Notes: generated from the sequence alone by a model not told the origin. A DNA stretch of 64,000 bases from Pandoraea sp041919235 (GCF_041919235.1 NZ_JAYRUC010000026.1:1-64000); one strand, 5' to 3'. Shown: positions 15,941 through 25,026, counted from the stretch's first letter. Made by a program: numbers and translations.

Positions 15941-16414
15941 GTGACCGACAAGTTTCACGATGCAATTCTGCGCGAGTTTGGAGAGATGATCGGCATCCCG
16001 TCTCTCACATTCGACGATCACGGCGCCTGCTGCTTCGTTGTCGACGAAGAACACGAGCTGGCCATCCTGCGGACCAACGATCGGTTGGTGTTGACGCTAC
16101 CGCTGGGCATACCCGAACGCGTCCTGGAGATGCCTGCAAGGCATCTGCTCTCAAGCTTCCCGCAAATGACTATCGACACGTTGCGTGGCGAAAAGCCCAT
16201 GATCGGCTGGCACCCCCAGTCGTCGCGCGCCGTCGCGATCGCCCCCCTGCCTCGGCATCTGACAAGTGCCGAGCAGCTGGCGGCTGCCACGGTCGAGCTC
16301 CTCGAATGGAGCACCCACTGGCGCGATTCGATTCAGCGCGACTTCCCGACTTCCCCCGAAGCGAGCCCCGACGCCCAACGCAACGACCTGGCCCACATGC
16401 TCGCACTGTGCTGA
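15941..16414 (+). CDS. CesT-type type III secretion chaperone
   Basis: A 157-residue acidic protein with the CesT/Tir chaperone pattern: an N-terminal helix (VTDKFHDAILREFGEMIGI), a Trp-free beta strand block (SLTFDDHGACCFVVDEEHEL, AILRTNDRLVLTLPLGIP), and a C-terminal helix (TSAEQLAAATVELLEWSTHW). CesT chaperones bind the N-terminal region of secretion effectors as dimers. The GTG at 15941 has AAGGAG 4 bases upstream. The next gene is a candidate effector, the usual chaperone-effector order. No secretion apparatus genes are in the window. Confidence 0.7.
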   Translation: MTDKFHDAILREFGEMIGIPSLTFDDHGACCFVVDEEHELAILRTNDRLVLTLPLGIPERVLEMPARHLLSSFPQMTIDTLRGEKPMIGWHPQSSRAVAIAPLPRHLTSAEQLAAATVELLEWSTHWRDSIQRDFPTSPEASPDAQRNDLAHMLALC

Positions 16415-16515
16415 ACCCATAAACAACAACCCAACGCCGCCTGGAGGGCGCCGCGTACGACGGTGGGGAGCAGCAAGTCCGGTACGACGAAAACGCGTCG
16501 TGCCTGAACCGATTA

Positions 16516-17919
16516 ATGCAGGTTATCTACAGAAGATCCATGCCTTTAGGAAATAGCGTTTCGCAACAGAATCCCAGTTCCATTCTGCGGGGCATCACCG
16601 CCCAATCCTCGAATCAAACAGATCCCGCCACCGGGATACTGAGCTACCGGGGGAACTCGCATGCGCTCAAGCAAACGTCGGCATCCGCCAGGTTTCTCGA
16701 CTTCAACAGTCGGCGGGCGAACGGCCCCGATATCGATCTGCTGCGGCCCAAATTAGGTCATCCGGAAGTCATGTCGGCGCTGGATGCGCGCGCCTTCGTC
16801 GGCGCTACCGCGTATTTCCTGAGCGAAACGCAAGTTCGCGCCATTCCGCGCCCTGAGATCCCCGTGCCGCAGAGCAAGACATACGTCGGGTACAACCGCG
16901 TCTCGCAACAACTCTCCCACATTGCGACCACGCTGTACCACGTCATGACCAACAAGGCATTCTTCGACAAGTGGGATGAAGCCGAGCGTGGTGCAATCAA
17001 TCCCATTGAGATTCAACTGGCCGTGATCGGCGACAAGCTTCACGTCTCCTCCAACTTTCACAGCGACAAGCTCGTCAGAGCCCTGCATATCGCGCTCAAT
17101 GCCGAGGCGCCCGACCACCCGAAGTCGCTGGAGCGGGCGTCGATTGTCGACAAACATGCCGTTCGTGCAGCAACTTGCTTGCGTCATTTCCGAAAGTTCC
17201 ATGACCTCGCCAGTGCAAAGCCGAGTCAGTTGGCACGCACCCAAACGCGCCTCACCCAAGAAATCAACCGTGGCATGGGTGTACCAAAGGGTACCGAAGA
17301 CGTCCCGGCGAACATCGTCATTCGGCAAGGCGCTCGAGCGCTCGAAGCGATTTCGCGAGTCCTCACGGAAGAAGGCGGCAAGGGCTTCCCAAGTTTCGTT
17401 GTTCACGCGCCCCCGCGAGTGGTACGAGGCCCAGACAATGCGCTTCCACCAAGCGTCACCGAAACGCGTCACGCCGAGCAGAACATTGAAGACGATCTGG
17501 CGCTCAACGCCGAAGCGCAGTACGAACAGGTCATCTCAGCCTTGGGTTTGTCCAAATCGGATGCCGTCATCGTGCCGATAGCGGGCAAGTTTGTCGCCTG
17601 TGCGGTGTGTGCCGAGGCCGAAAACGCCATGCAAACCAAGGGAGAAGGCGGCGTGTTCTCTCCGGACAACGAGTCGTACCGTTACGTCCTGCATCGTGCG
17701 GGGGATCGGATCGGGCATGCGTATGCGAATGAGGTGCAACAACTGGCCACACACGCGCTGAACCCGGACGAGAAGCGTGGCACCGAGCGCGCCCGGACCA
17801 TCAGCGAGAACTTCGTATCGGCGCCGGACGAGACCATGGCGTGGCAGGCACCGGTCGCCACAGCGATGATCCCCAACCGGACCGACAGTGAAAGCGAAAT
17901 GCTGACAGACTCTCAATAA
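16516..17919 (+). CDS. Candidate type III effector with deaminase-like active site
   Basis: A 467-residue protein (or 459 from the ATG at 16540). The N-terminus is Ser/Gln/Asn-rich and disordered, like a type III secretion signal. The middle (about 125-285) is helical. Residues 319-321 are HAE in TETRHAEQNIEDDLA, and residues 362-365 are CAVC in IAGKFVACAVCAEAE; His/Glu plus Cys-x2-Cys is the zinc and catalytic signature of the cytidine-deaminase fold used by several bacterial toxins. DESYRYVLH-like sequence follows (ESYRYVLHRAGDRIGHAY). The gene lies behind a CesT-type chaperone. I do not recognise a named family; deaminase activity and secretion are inference. Confidence 0.6.
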   Translation: MQVIYRRSMPLGNSVSQQNPSSILRGITAQSSNQTDPATGILSYRGNSHALKQTSASARFLDFNSRRANGPDIDLLRPKLGHPEVMSALDARAFVGATAYFLSETQVRAIPRPEIPVPQSKTYVGYNRVSQQLSHIATTLYHVMTNKAFFDKWDEAERGAINPIEIQLAVIGDKLHVSSNFHSDKLVRALHIALNAEAPDHPKSLERASIVDKHAVRAATCLRHFRKFHDLASAKPSQLARTQTRLTQEINRGMGVPKGTEDVPANIVIRQGARALEAISRVLTEEGGKGFPSFVVHAPPRVVRGPDNALPPSVTETRHAEQNIEDDLALNAEAQYEQVISALGLSKSDAVIVPIAGKFVACAVCAEAENAMQTKGEGGVFSPDNESYRYVLHRAGDRIGHAYANEVQQLATHALNPDEKRGTERARTISENFVSAPDETMAWQAPVATAMIPNRTDSESEMLTDSQ

Positions 17920-17949
17920 GCGCCACCAGCGGCACCGCCATCCTCTTGG

Positions 17950-17990
17950 CCCGCGCGTCGGCGACGCCCCTCGTCGACGCGGGATTTCTT
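17950..17990 (+). terminator. Possible terminator after the deaminase-like gene
   Basis: CCCGCG (17950-17955) pairs with CGCGGG (17978-17983), with a smaller CGTCG/CGACG hairpin inside, followed by ATTTCTT (17984-17990). It lies 30 bases after the stop codon. Confidence 0.5.
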
Positions 17991-18014
17991 GCATTCTCCT
18001 AATCCGGTCTTCCG

Positions 18015-18035
18015 GTATCCGTGTCGCGTGGATAC
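18015..18035. promoter_or_regulatory. Inverted repeat upstream of the SopA-like gene
   Basis: GTATCC (18015-18020) and GGATAC (18030-18035) form perfect arms around 9 bases, 90 bp before the next start codon. It could be an operator for effector expression. I know of no regulator with this site. Confidence 0.3.
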
Positions 18036-18124
18036 AGACATACGATAACGGCTTCCGCCATCGTGGCCCGGTCGGCGTTTCCGACTACGGCGCGACACCC
18101 AAGGCAGGTTGACTCAACACGACG

Positions 18125-20404
18125 ATGCCTGCCGTCCCACTGTCGAGAATTCCCAAGGAATCCAACGTGTACTCAGCTCGTCAATCCGGTCCTGCCGATT
18201 CATCGAATGTTCTTTGGGCAAACAGCCCTCGACGTCCGGACCGCCCCCCTCAGGAAAAGCTCTCCAAAGCCCGCACCGACGCGATGTCGGCCATCCAGCA
18301 TCTCGATGCCGCAGCGGCAGTGCGCATCGCGGGCATCGGCTTTGCCTATGCTTGCGCCGGCCAGGAGATGTACAAGCGATGGGAGGATGTCAGGCTGGTG
18401 TTCTTCCGCGACCATCGGCGGCGCGACGTCATGAACGCGCTGCTGCGGCAGGAGCTCAGCGCCGCCCCGCAGATTCGCACCGACATGATTCCCGCCTATC
18501 TCGACGAATTGGCCCTGTCGTTCGACAACGCGTCTCCGGAGGACTGGAACGAGTTCGGAATTTCGATGGACAACGTCAGTGAGTTCGCCCAGTTGCCCAC
18601 GGCGTTGCAACGCGACCTGCTTCGATTCACTGACGCCAGCGTATCCGATCTCCGGGCGCTCAAGCTGCACGAAGTCGATCTGCGCAGTATCGACTTTCGG
18701 TCCGGAGACTTCAGCCGTGCGGATTGGTGCGAGGTCGATGCCAGGTACGCAGACTTCACCGGGGCCAATCTGTCCCGCGCCCGCCTGCGTGGCGTATCTT
18801 TCGGGAACGCTCGGCTCAGAGACGCACAACTCGAAGGTCTGCAACGCATGAACGTGGACTTCAGCGGCGCAGATCTTAGCAATGCCACCTTGTCCTTGGA
18901 CACCGATTGGTTGGTCGGCACGCCAGAGGCCGTCAGTCAGGCAATGGAGCGTATCAATCATCTCCTGACAGAGGACAACGGCTGGGAATTCCTGGCGAGC
19001 ATTGCCTCCATCGAGAATTGCCATGGCGACCTGAAGCGCGCGGTCATGTGTCAATTGATCGAAGCGCTGGAAACGCTTTCGATTTCGGAGGAGACCGTTT
19101 GGAATTTCATGGCGTCCTGGGTGTCGGTGCTCTCCGACCCCGTGTTCTGGGAAAGCCCGCTGATCTCTGCGTTCATCAACGCTTATTTGCCCGTCGGCAT
19201 TCAAGCGAAGTGGAACCACCATCCGGTGCCGAAAGATCTCCGCGTCGATCGCTTGTGTTTTCATATGAGGTACCTCCTGGAAATGTCGGACCATCCGCAA
19301 TGGGCTGTCCTCCATCAAGGTGCCATTCATCAACTTGTCCTCAGAGCCCGCGAAACGCCACAGCTCGGCGCGTTGGGCAACGAGTTGCTCGAACATTATC
19401 TTCGACACCCCAGCATCGCGTCGGCTGCACGCGCCCTTGAAAACGTGCTGCCGGACACGTCTCGCGATACCTGCATCTTCCTGTCGGAAGATACGCACAG
19501 CGTCGTCGCGTGCACGCCCGGCCTACTGAAGGCGGTGATCGACAACGAGGACGATATCTCCTGGCATTCGTTTTATGTGCTCAGGCGAGCCGCCCCCGAA
19601 TCGCCCTATGTCATCGAGTCCGCCGTATCGCCTGAGGCTGCGCTTCGCCCGATTCCGCTGCTGCACGCCGCGTATCTGGCGGCGTCGGGCGTCGAGCAGC
19701 GGCGCTTCGGCCACCTGTTGGACGCGTACTGGAGCGGCGACGAAGTGGATGCAAAGCCAGCAACGCCGATTGCCGCGAGCGCGACGACAGGCGAGCACGC
19801 CGACGACGCTTCTCGGCTGGCTGATCGCGAGTCGTATCGGCAGCATGCACTGGCGATGACGACGCGAGTCTCGTCCAACCATGCAGAACACAAGCTGACG
19901 ACGATTCCTTGGCAGATGCGTCTGCAGCGTCTGTTTGCGCACGCCCTGTGCGATCCCGAGTCGCCTCACCCGCGACCGGCCGATGCCCGTGCCACCGTAC
20001 GATTGCTACCGGAGGTGAAAGCGGCACTTTGGCGCGCGTGTTCGTCCGAAGTCGCTGGAATGGAAGAGACTGCGCAGAATTGGGCTGCGTTCGAGATGAT
20101 CGAGGCGATCAAGCAGACGCAGTTGGCATCCAGTCTGCTGTTGGGTACGGAGACCGAGTCGCCCGTTGCCTTGCGCTACCTCGCATGTGCGCTGCTCAAT
20201 GAAGTCTGCGTCGACGATCCGGACATGGTTCCGCAGGAGACGCTCGCGCAATGGCGGGCGCGCCTTGTCGGGGACAGCAAGGAACTGGCGACGTGCACCG
20301 CGACGCTGGCCGACGAAATGATGGCATTCGTTCTGGCCGCACCCCCGCATTCACCGCTGCGCGTGCTTTACGACACGCTTCTGCCGCATGCATGGCGCCG
20401 GTAA
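18125..20404 (+). CDS. SopA/NleL-like HECT-type E3 ligase effector candidate
   Basis: A 759-residue protein, close to the 782 residues of SopA and NleL. Residues 1-53 are Pro/Ser/Arg-rich and disordered, fitting a secretion signal. Residues about 175-258 form pentapeptide repeats (VDLRSIDFRSGDFSRAD, ANLSRARLRGVSFGNARLRD), as in the beta-helix of SopA. DTDWLVGTPEAV then leads into a long helical part. A Cys at about residue 724 (KELATCTATLADEM), 35 residues from the end, is placed like the catalytic cysteine of HECT-like ligases. In SopA this domain attaches ubiquitin to host proteins. The assignment rests on architecture and remembered motifs, so other pentapeptide effectors remain possible. 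Confidence 0.55.
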   Translation: MPAVPLSRIPKESNVYSARQSGPADSSNVLWANSPRRPDRPPQEKLSKARTDAMSAIQHLDAAAAVRIAGIGFAYACAGQEMYKRWEDVRLVFFRDHRRRDVMNALLRQELSAAPQIRTDMIPAYLDELALSFDNASPEDWNEFGISMDNVSEFAQLPTALQRDLLRFTDASVSDLRALKLHEVDLRSIDFRSGDFSRADWCEVDARYADFTGANLSRARLRGVSFGNARLRDAQLEGLQRMNVDFSGADLSNATLSLDTDWLVGTPEAVSQAMERINHLLTEDNGWEFLASIASIENCHGDLKRAVMCQLIEALETLSISEETVWNFMASWVSVLSDPVFWESPLISAFINAYLPVGIQAKWNHHPVPKDLRVDRLCFHMRYLLEMSDHPQWAVLHQGAIHQLVLRARETPQLGALGNELLEHYLRHPSIASAARALENVLPDTSRDTCIFLSEDTHSVVACTPGLLKAVIDNEDDISWHSFYVLRRAAPESPYVIESAVSPEAALRPIPLLHAAYLAASGVEQRRFGHLLDAYWSGDEVDAKPATPIAASATTGEHADDASRLADRESYRQHALAMTTRVSSNHAEHKLTTIPWQMRLQRLFAHALCDPESPHPRPADARATVRLLPEVKAALWRACSSEVAGMEETAQNWAAFEMIEAIKQTQLASSLLLGTETESPVALRYLACALLNEVCVDDPDMVPQETLAQWRARLVGDSKELATCTATLADEMMAFVLAAPPHSPLRVLYDTLLPHAWRR

Positions 20405-20418
20405 GTCACGACGGTGAT

Positions 20419-20457
20419 GCCGGGTGGCGCGGGGTACCTGGGCCACGCGCCACCGGC
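20419..20457. terminator. Bidirectional hairpin between convergent genes
   Basis: GCCGGGTGGCGCG (20419-20431) pairs with CGCGCCACCGGC (20446-20457), 12 bp with one bulged G. It lies between the stops of the convergent effector and methyltransferase genes and marks the end of the accessory island. Confidence 0.55.
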
Positions 20458-20482
20458 GTCGCGGGTTGAACGCTTGCTTGCG

Positions 20483-21283
20483 TCAGGGCTTGATCGCGTA
20501 GGTCGCCAGAAACGACGGCAGAAAATGCTCGATGACGAATCGAGGCTTCGGCTGTTCGTCTTCGTAGAAGCCTTTGAGCACGAAACCTGCTTCCAGTTGC
20601 CCCCCGATCTGCTCGCTGAGGCTGTGCCCGAAGACCAGGGCTTCGCTGTTCGATCGCCTTTTGGCGAGTTCCGACGATGTCAGATCACGCACGTCCGAGT
20701 AGGGCACCTTGAAGCGCGGACGGATGATGCCTTGGGCGGCATACTCCGGACTGCGATCCGCCACGAAGACGACCGGATTGAAAAAGCTGCTGAGCAGTCT
20801 TCCACCTTGGCGCAACACCCGAAAGCACTCCGCCCATACCGGGCGAATGTCCGGCACGTACAGGTTGGAAATCGGATGAAGGATGCAATCGAATGCGGCA
20901 TCCTTGAACGCCGAGAGATCACGCATGTCGCCCTGGACCGTCGTCAACGTGAGTCCGTCCCGGCGCGCGACCATGTCGTCTTGCGCCAACTGTGCGGCGG
21001 AGGCGTCCAGTACCGTGACTTGTGCACCTGCGGCGCTCAGTACCGGCGCCTGCTGACCGCCACCGGAAGCAAGGCACAAGATGCGTTGGCCTCGGACATC
21101 GGGCAGCCAGCCCTCGGGGAGCGCGGACGGTGTTAGATGGACGGACCAGTCACCGTTGCGCGCCGACGCAATGACTTCCGCGCTAACCGGACGCGACCAC
21201 TCACACTGCGCCGCCGCCTGGCGATCCCAAGCGGCGGCGTTATGTGCGAGCACGTCGGCAGAGTGAATCCGAGAATCGGGCAT
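20483..21283 (-). CDS. Class I SAM-dependent methyltransferase
   Basis: A 266-residue methyltransferase. Motif I is RILCLASGGGQQAPVLSAAG (about 68-87), the acidic end of strand beta-2 is VTVLDAS, motif II/III is VQGDMRDLSAF, and the post-motif AECFRVLRQGGRLLSSFFNP follows. These fix the SAM-binding fold but not the substrate; methyltransferases of this type act on small molecules. It is transcribed alone, convergent with the effector island. Confidence 0.8.
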   Translation of the reverse strand: MPDSRIHSADVLAHNAAAWDRQAAAQCEWSRPVSAEVIASARNGDWSVHLTPSALPEGWLPDVRGQRILCLASGGGQQAPVLSAAGAQVTVLDASAAQLAQDDMVARRDGLTLTTVQGDMRDLSAFKDAAFDCILHPISNLYVPDIRPVWAECFRVLRQGGRLLSSFFNPVVFVADRSPEYAAQGIIRPRFKVPYSDVRDLTSSELAKRRSNSEALVFGHSLSEQIGGQLEAGFVLKGFYEDEQPKPRFVIEHFLPSFLATYAIKP

Positions 21284-21621
21284 GGTGTCTTCCTGTCATG
21301 AACGTGGAAAGCCGCCTACAGAAACGCAAAACGCACGTCGACGCGAAACTGGCAGGTTGTGGTGGCTGGTGAGTCAAACGCCGGCTCGGACGCGATCGTC
21401 GGCACGGCGAGCCATGCGCTCGCACAGCAGGCAGCGAGTGGACGAGATGCGAACACACATCCGGCATGATGTGCTTATTTCGACGGATTATCGCCCGTTT
21501 CCCATTGGCTCAGGCCAGCATTCGCCGCCCTGGATCGTCAATCGCAAAAACGTAGGGGCGACGACGTTATCGCCGCTCGCGTAGCAGGACCGTGTCGTCA
21601 CCGCCGGTACGGCCAGCCACG
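21284..21621. other. Gap with no supported gene
   Basis: About 340 bases between the methyltransferase start and the sensor kinase stop. I see no gene, no clear promoter and no strong hairpin. Confidence 0.4.
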
Positions 21622-23010
21622 TCACGCCACGCCCCCCACCTGCCCAGACTTCGATACGGCCGGCACGACGACGGTCACGCTCAATCCGGACTGGGCGCGT
21701 TCATCGGTATAGGCGAGGCGTACGTCCGCCCCAACCTTCTCTGCAATGGCCTTCACGATGGACAGGCCGAGGCCCGAGCCCACTTCACTTGTCCCAAGTC
21801 CTCGGTAGAAGGCGTCGAAAACACGCTCGCGCTCATAGGGTGCGATTCCGGGACCCGTGTCCATCACGCGCAAAACGGTTTGGTGCTTTCCCGGCTCGAG
21901 CACCAAATCCACACGGCCACCCGCCGGGGTGTAGCGAATCGCGTTATCGACCAGATTCTTCATCAGTACGCTCAAATCCGCCTCGCTCATCGGCAGCGAT
22001 GTATCGTCGCCCGCCTCGATGCCAATGTCGATTCCCTTGGCTTCGGCGAGCGGGTAAAGCGTCTCCAGGGTTTGACGCAGCACACGCAAGACCGAGTCGG
22101 TGCTCGCTGCGGCGTCGCTCGTTGTCGCCTGAACGCTGGACAGCGTCAACAGATGATCGAGCATGTGCCGCCCCCGCTCGATGCCGAGACGCAACTCGGC
22201 AAGCCGCTCACGCGCGGTGGCCGACATATCGGCCTCGGCAAGCCGCTCAGCTTGTAGGGACAGCGCCGTCAATGGCGTGCGCAACTCATGGGCAGCATCG
22301 GCAACGAACCGGTGCTGCGCGTCGACGGAAGTGGCCACGCGCGAGAGCAGGTTATTGATGGCGCTGAGGAACGGACGGATCTCGTTGGGAAGGTGTTTGG
22401 TCGACACCGGATGCAATTCGCCATATTGGCGACGGTCGATCTCTCCAGACAAACTCGCGACCGGACGAAATATCTTGCGCACCAGCCACCCGACCACGAG
22501 CAGCAACACGGGGGCAAACGCCACCAGCGGCATGACGGTGCGCAATGCACTGGTGCGGGCGATCTCGTCGCGAACGTCGGTCTCCTGTGCCACCGCGATG
22601 CGCTCGCCGGATTTCAGCGTCTTGACGAGTATCCTATACGGCTCGCCGCCCACGACCACGGTCGATAGGCCATCGAGCATGGTCACCGGCAACGGGAGTG
22701 GCAGCTTGTCGCCACCGTCGCCCGCGCCGGGCGTCGTGACAATCCCCAGCCGCTGAACGACTACGCGTGCTTCCTCGTCACGCGTTTGGGACGCCTGAAT
22801 ATTGCGAAACTCGCTGGTCGGCAGATTGTTGTTGTCGACGAGTGCGGCGACCTGGCGCAACACATCGTCCTGCAGCTCGTGCGCTTCGTCGAACGCTGCG
22901 GCGAACGAAATTACCCCGGCGATCACGGCAAAGACGAGGATCGCCACCGAGAGCCACAGACTCAGGCGCAGGCGAATGGAGTCGTTCAATCGCCTTTTAA
23001 TACCATCCAT
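21622..23010 (-). CDS. Two-component sensor histidine kinase, QseC/TctE-like
   Basis: A 462-residue membrane kinase. Two membrane segments (about 17-40 and 160-178) flank a periplasmic sensor of about 120 residues. A HAMP-like linker (RKIFRPVASLSGEI) leads to the H-box FVADAAHELRTPLTAL with phospho-accepting His241. The ATPase has NLVDNAIRYTP, DTGPGIAP and GSGLGLSIVKAI. The start at 23010 lies inside the regulator gene (25-nt overlap), so the two are translationally coupled. The domain order matches QseC/PmrB-type kinases; the stimulus is unknown. Confidence 0.85.
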   Translation of the reverse strand: MDGIKRRLNDSIRLRLSLWLSVAILVFAVIAGVISFAAAFDEAHELQDDVLRQVAALVDNNNLPTSEFRNIQASQTRDEEARVVVQRLGIVTTPGAGDGGDKLPLPLPVTMLDGLSTVVVGGEPYRILVKTLKSGERIAVAQETDVRDEIARTSALRTVMPLVAFAPVLLLVVGWLVRKIFRPVASLSGEIDRRQYGELHPVSTKHLPNEIRPFLSAINNLLSRVATSVDAQHRFVADAAHELRTPLTALSLQAERLAEADMSATARERLAELRLGIERGRHMLDHLLTLSSVQATTSDAAASTDSVLRVLRQTLETLYPLAEAKGIDIGIEAGDDTSLPMSEADLSVLMKNLVDNAIRYTPAGGRVDLVLEPGKHQTVLRVMDTGPGIAPYERERVFDAFYRGLGTSEVGSGLGLSIVKAIAEKVGADVRLAYTDERAQSGLSVTVVVPAVSKSGQVGGVA

Positions 23011-23651
23011 CCTGCCCCCCTCACATTCTTGATGACGCTCGCGCCCAGCTTCTTGCGCAGCGAGTGAATGAGAAATTCGATGGCATTGCTCTCCACTTCT
23101 TCGCCCCACCCGTAAATCCGATCCTCCAGGTCGCTCCTGGACAGAATGGCACCGGGCCGCGCCAGCAACGCTTCGAGCAACGCGAACTCGCGATTCGATA
23201 ACTTGATCGACGCGGCCTCGGTGGTACAAGCCTCCCGCGTTCCCGGATCGAGCGTGACGATGCCGTTCGACATGACGGGGAGCGCCTGTCCCGCCTGACG
23301 CCGCATGACAGCGCGAATGCGAGCGAGCAACTCGGCCATCTCGAACGGTTTGAGAATGTAGTCGTCGGCGCCGGAATCCAGGCCCTTCAGCCGATCCGGC
23401 AGCGCATCGCGCGCGGTCACGATGATGACGGGAACGCGGTGTCCGCCGGCTCTCAGGCTTTGCAGAACTGCGTGGCCGTCTTTGCCCGGCAACCCCAGAT
23501 CCAGCAAGACCAGGTCGTAATGCTGACAGTCGGCTGCGGCCTGGGCCGCTTGTCCGTCCTTGACCCAATCCACGGCGAACGTCGCATCCTTGAGCGAATC
23601 GCGAACGACACTGCCAATCATGGGATCGTCTTCGACAAGCAGGATACGCAT
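22986..23651 (-). CDS. OmpR-family response regulator, QseB-like
   Basis: A 221-residue regulator partnered with the overlapping kinase. The receiver has the acidic pocket EDD (7-9), phospho-acceptor Asp51 (LVLLDLGLPGKDG), VTARD and LKPF. The C-terminal winged helix has LSNREFALLEALLARPG and IEFLIHSLRKKLG, the OmpR/PhoB pattern. The start is the ATG at 23651 (MRILLVEDDP); longer frames upstream overlap the next gene and are not supported. Confidence 0.9.
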   Translation of the reverse strand: MRILLVEDDPMIGSVVRDSLKDATFAVDWVKDGQAAQAAADCQHYDLVLLDLGLPGKDGHAVLQSLRAGGHRVPVIIVTARDALPDRLKGLDSGADDYILKPFEMAELLARIRAVMRRQAGQALPVMSNGIVTLDPGTREACTTEAASIKLSNREFALLEALLARPGAILSRSDLEDRIYGWGEEVESNAIEFLIHSLRKKLGASVIKNVRGAGWMVLKGD

Positions 23652-23674
23652 GTCACTTCCTCTCGAACGACGCG

Positions 23675-24433
23675 TCAGTGTGCTTTCGCTGCGGCGCGCT
23701 GCCGGAACAAGAGCAGACTCGTCAGAATAAACGCCAGCAACGCAAACGAAGCCGAATACCGGCTGAGGGCAAGCCCGCCCGCGCTGACCGGCTTGTCCAG
23801 AAAGTCGCCGACCACGGCACCCAGCGGCCGCGTCAGAATAAAAGCCGCCCAAAACAAGAAGGTGCGCGAGGTCCGGGTCCACCAATAGGCCCCGACGAGG
23901 ATCAGCAGAAGCGCGCCGAACACCACGGCTGCGCCCGTATAGCCAAGCCCCGCCGTATCTGCAGTCCAGTCACCCAATGCGGTACCCAGCGTTTGGGAAA
24001 ACATGATCGTAACCCAATAGAAGGCTTCGGCCTTGGGGGAGTTGATCGTGTGCACCGACACGGAGCCCATCGTCCGGTACCAGATCCAGAGCGAGCCGAG
24101 CAGCAAGGCGAGCAAGATCGCGGTGCCGCCGGCATATCCGATGCCAAGCGATCTGTCGGCGAAGTCTGCGAGCGTGGTGCCGACCGTCGTCGTGGCGATG
24201 ATCGTCGCCCAATACAGCAGCGGCGAAAATGCCTTGGCGCGAATCTGCGCCGAGACCGCAATGGCAAAGACGACGGCAAAAATCGCCGTACCAATGAGAT
24301 AGCCGAGGTTCATCGACATGGAGACGGCGTCGCCGCCAGTCTCACCCAAAGTCGTGGCCGCGATTTTGATCACCCAGAAAAGAAGCGTGACCTCGGGGAC
24401 CTTGCTGAGTGTTTTCCTTACGTTTTCGTTCAT
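23675..24433 (-). CDS. COG4705-type multispan membrane protein with fourfold internal repeat
   Basis: A 252-residue membrane protein with about eight hydrophobic segments. Four copies of a motif recur: TTLGETGGD, TTVGTTLADF, QTLGTALGDW and RPLGAVVGDF, each followed by a hydrophobic span. This is the COG4705 'membrane-anchored protein' family; its function is unknown. The ATG at 24433 overlaps the stop of the upstream phosphatase gene as ATGA, so the two are co-expressed. Linkage to the two-component system suggests an envelope or metal-stress role, which is inference. Confidence 0.75.
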   Translation of the reverse strand: MNENVRKTLSKVPEVTLLFWVIKIAATTLGETGGDAVSMSMNLGYLIGTAIFAVVFAIAVSAQIRAKAFSPLLYWATIIATTTVGTTLADFADRSLGIGYAGGTAILLALLLGSLWIWYRTMGSVSVHTINSPKAEAFYWVTIMFSQTLGTALGDWTADTAGLGYTGAAVVFGALLLILVGAYWWTRTSRTFLFWAAFILTRPLGAVVGDFLDKPVSAGGLALSRYSASFALLAFILTSLLLFRQRAAAKAH

Positions 24434-25026
24434 GCTCTGACCCATCCCAAATCAATCAATCGTGCGAACAACTTTCGATGGACGAACAGCGCGACACGGT
24501 ACGCTGGCATCAGCACCCAGCGCATGCGTCGCGTTACGAGCCATGCGGAGATCCCGGCGACGACGGCCGAACCGGCCATGTCCATGGGGAAATGAACACC
24601 GAGAAAAATACGCGACCATGCCACGGGAATGCCAAGCAATGCCGTGGCAACGCCAGCCATGCGCGTTCGCTGGTCCAACATGAGCGCGCACGCAACCGAC
24701 CCTATCAGCGAGAGATGATCGCTCGGAAACGAGCTGTCGGCGGCGTGCGCCAGATAGGTGTGACCGATACCTGCGACAAACGGACGCGGATGTTGCCACA
24801 CCCAGCCGATCGCCTGATTGATTGCCAGCCCCACGGCACCGGCTACGGCGGCAGCAATCAGCGCTCGACGCTGCCCCTCGTCCGAGCGCAGCCACGCCAC
24901 CCCGATCGCAACCGGCAGCGCCAGAATCAGATACTGAGCAAAGAAGGTCGCGATTGCGAGTACCGGCGGCGAAGGCACAGCCGAAGCATTGAGCATGAGA
25001 AACAGCGCGTCATTCAAGCGCTCCAT
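24430..25026 (-). CDS. PAP2-family phosphatase, BcrC-like undecaprenyl-diphosphatase
   Basis: A 198-residue membrane phosphatase. The PAP2 motifs are present: a basic WQHPRPF block, SSFPSDHLSLIG, and RIFLGVHFPMDMAG with the catalytic His. The length and the layout resemble BcrC, which recycles undecaprenyl pyrophosphate to the lipid carrier for cell-wall synthesis at the periplasmic face. It forms an operon with the COG4705 protein and probably with the QseBC-like system downstream. Confidence 0.8.
   Translation of the reverse strand: MERLNDALFLMLNASAVPSPPVLAIATFFAQYLILALPVAIGVAWLRSDEGQRRALIAAAVAGAVGLAINQAIGWVWQHPRPFVAGIGHTYLAHAADSSFPSDHLSLIGSVACALMLDQRTRMAGVATALLGIPVAWSRIFLGVHFPMDMAGSAVVAGISAWLVTRRMRWVLMPAYRVALFVHRKLFARLIDLGWVRA

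Noticed and set aside
18200..19498. 432-residue minus-strand frame opposite the SopA-like gene
   Set aside because: Long antisense frame produced by GC-rich third positions; the plus-strand frame has pentapeptide repeats and protein-like structure.
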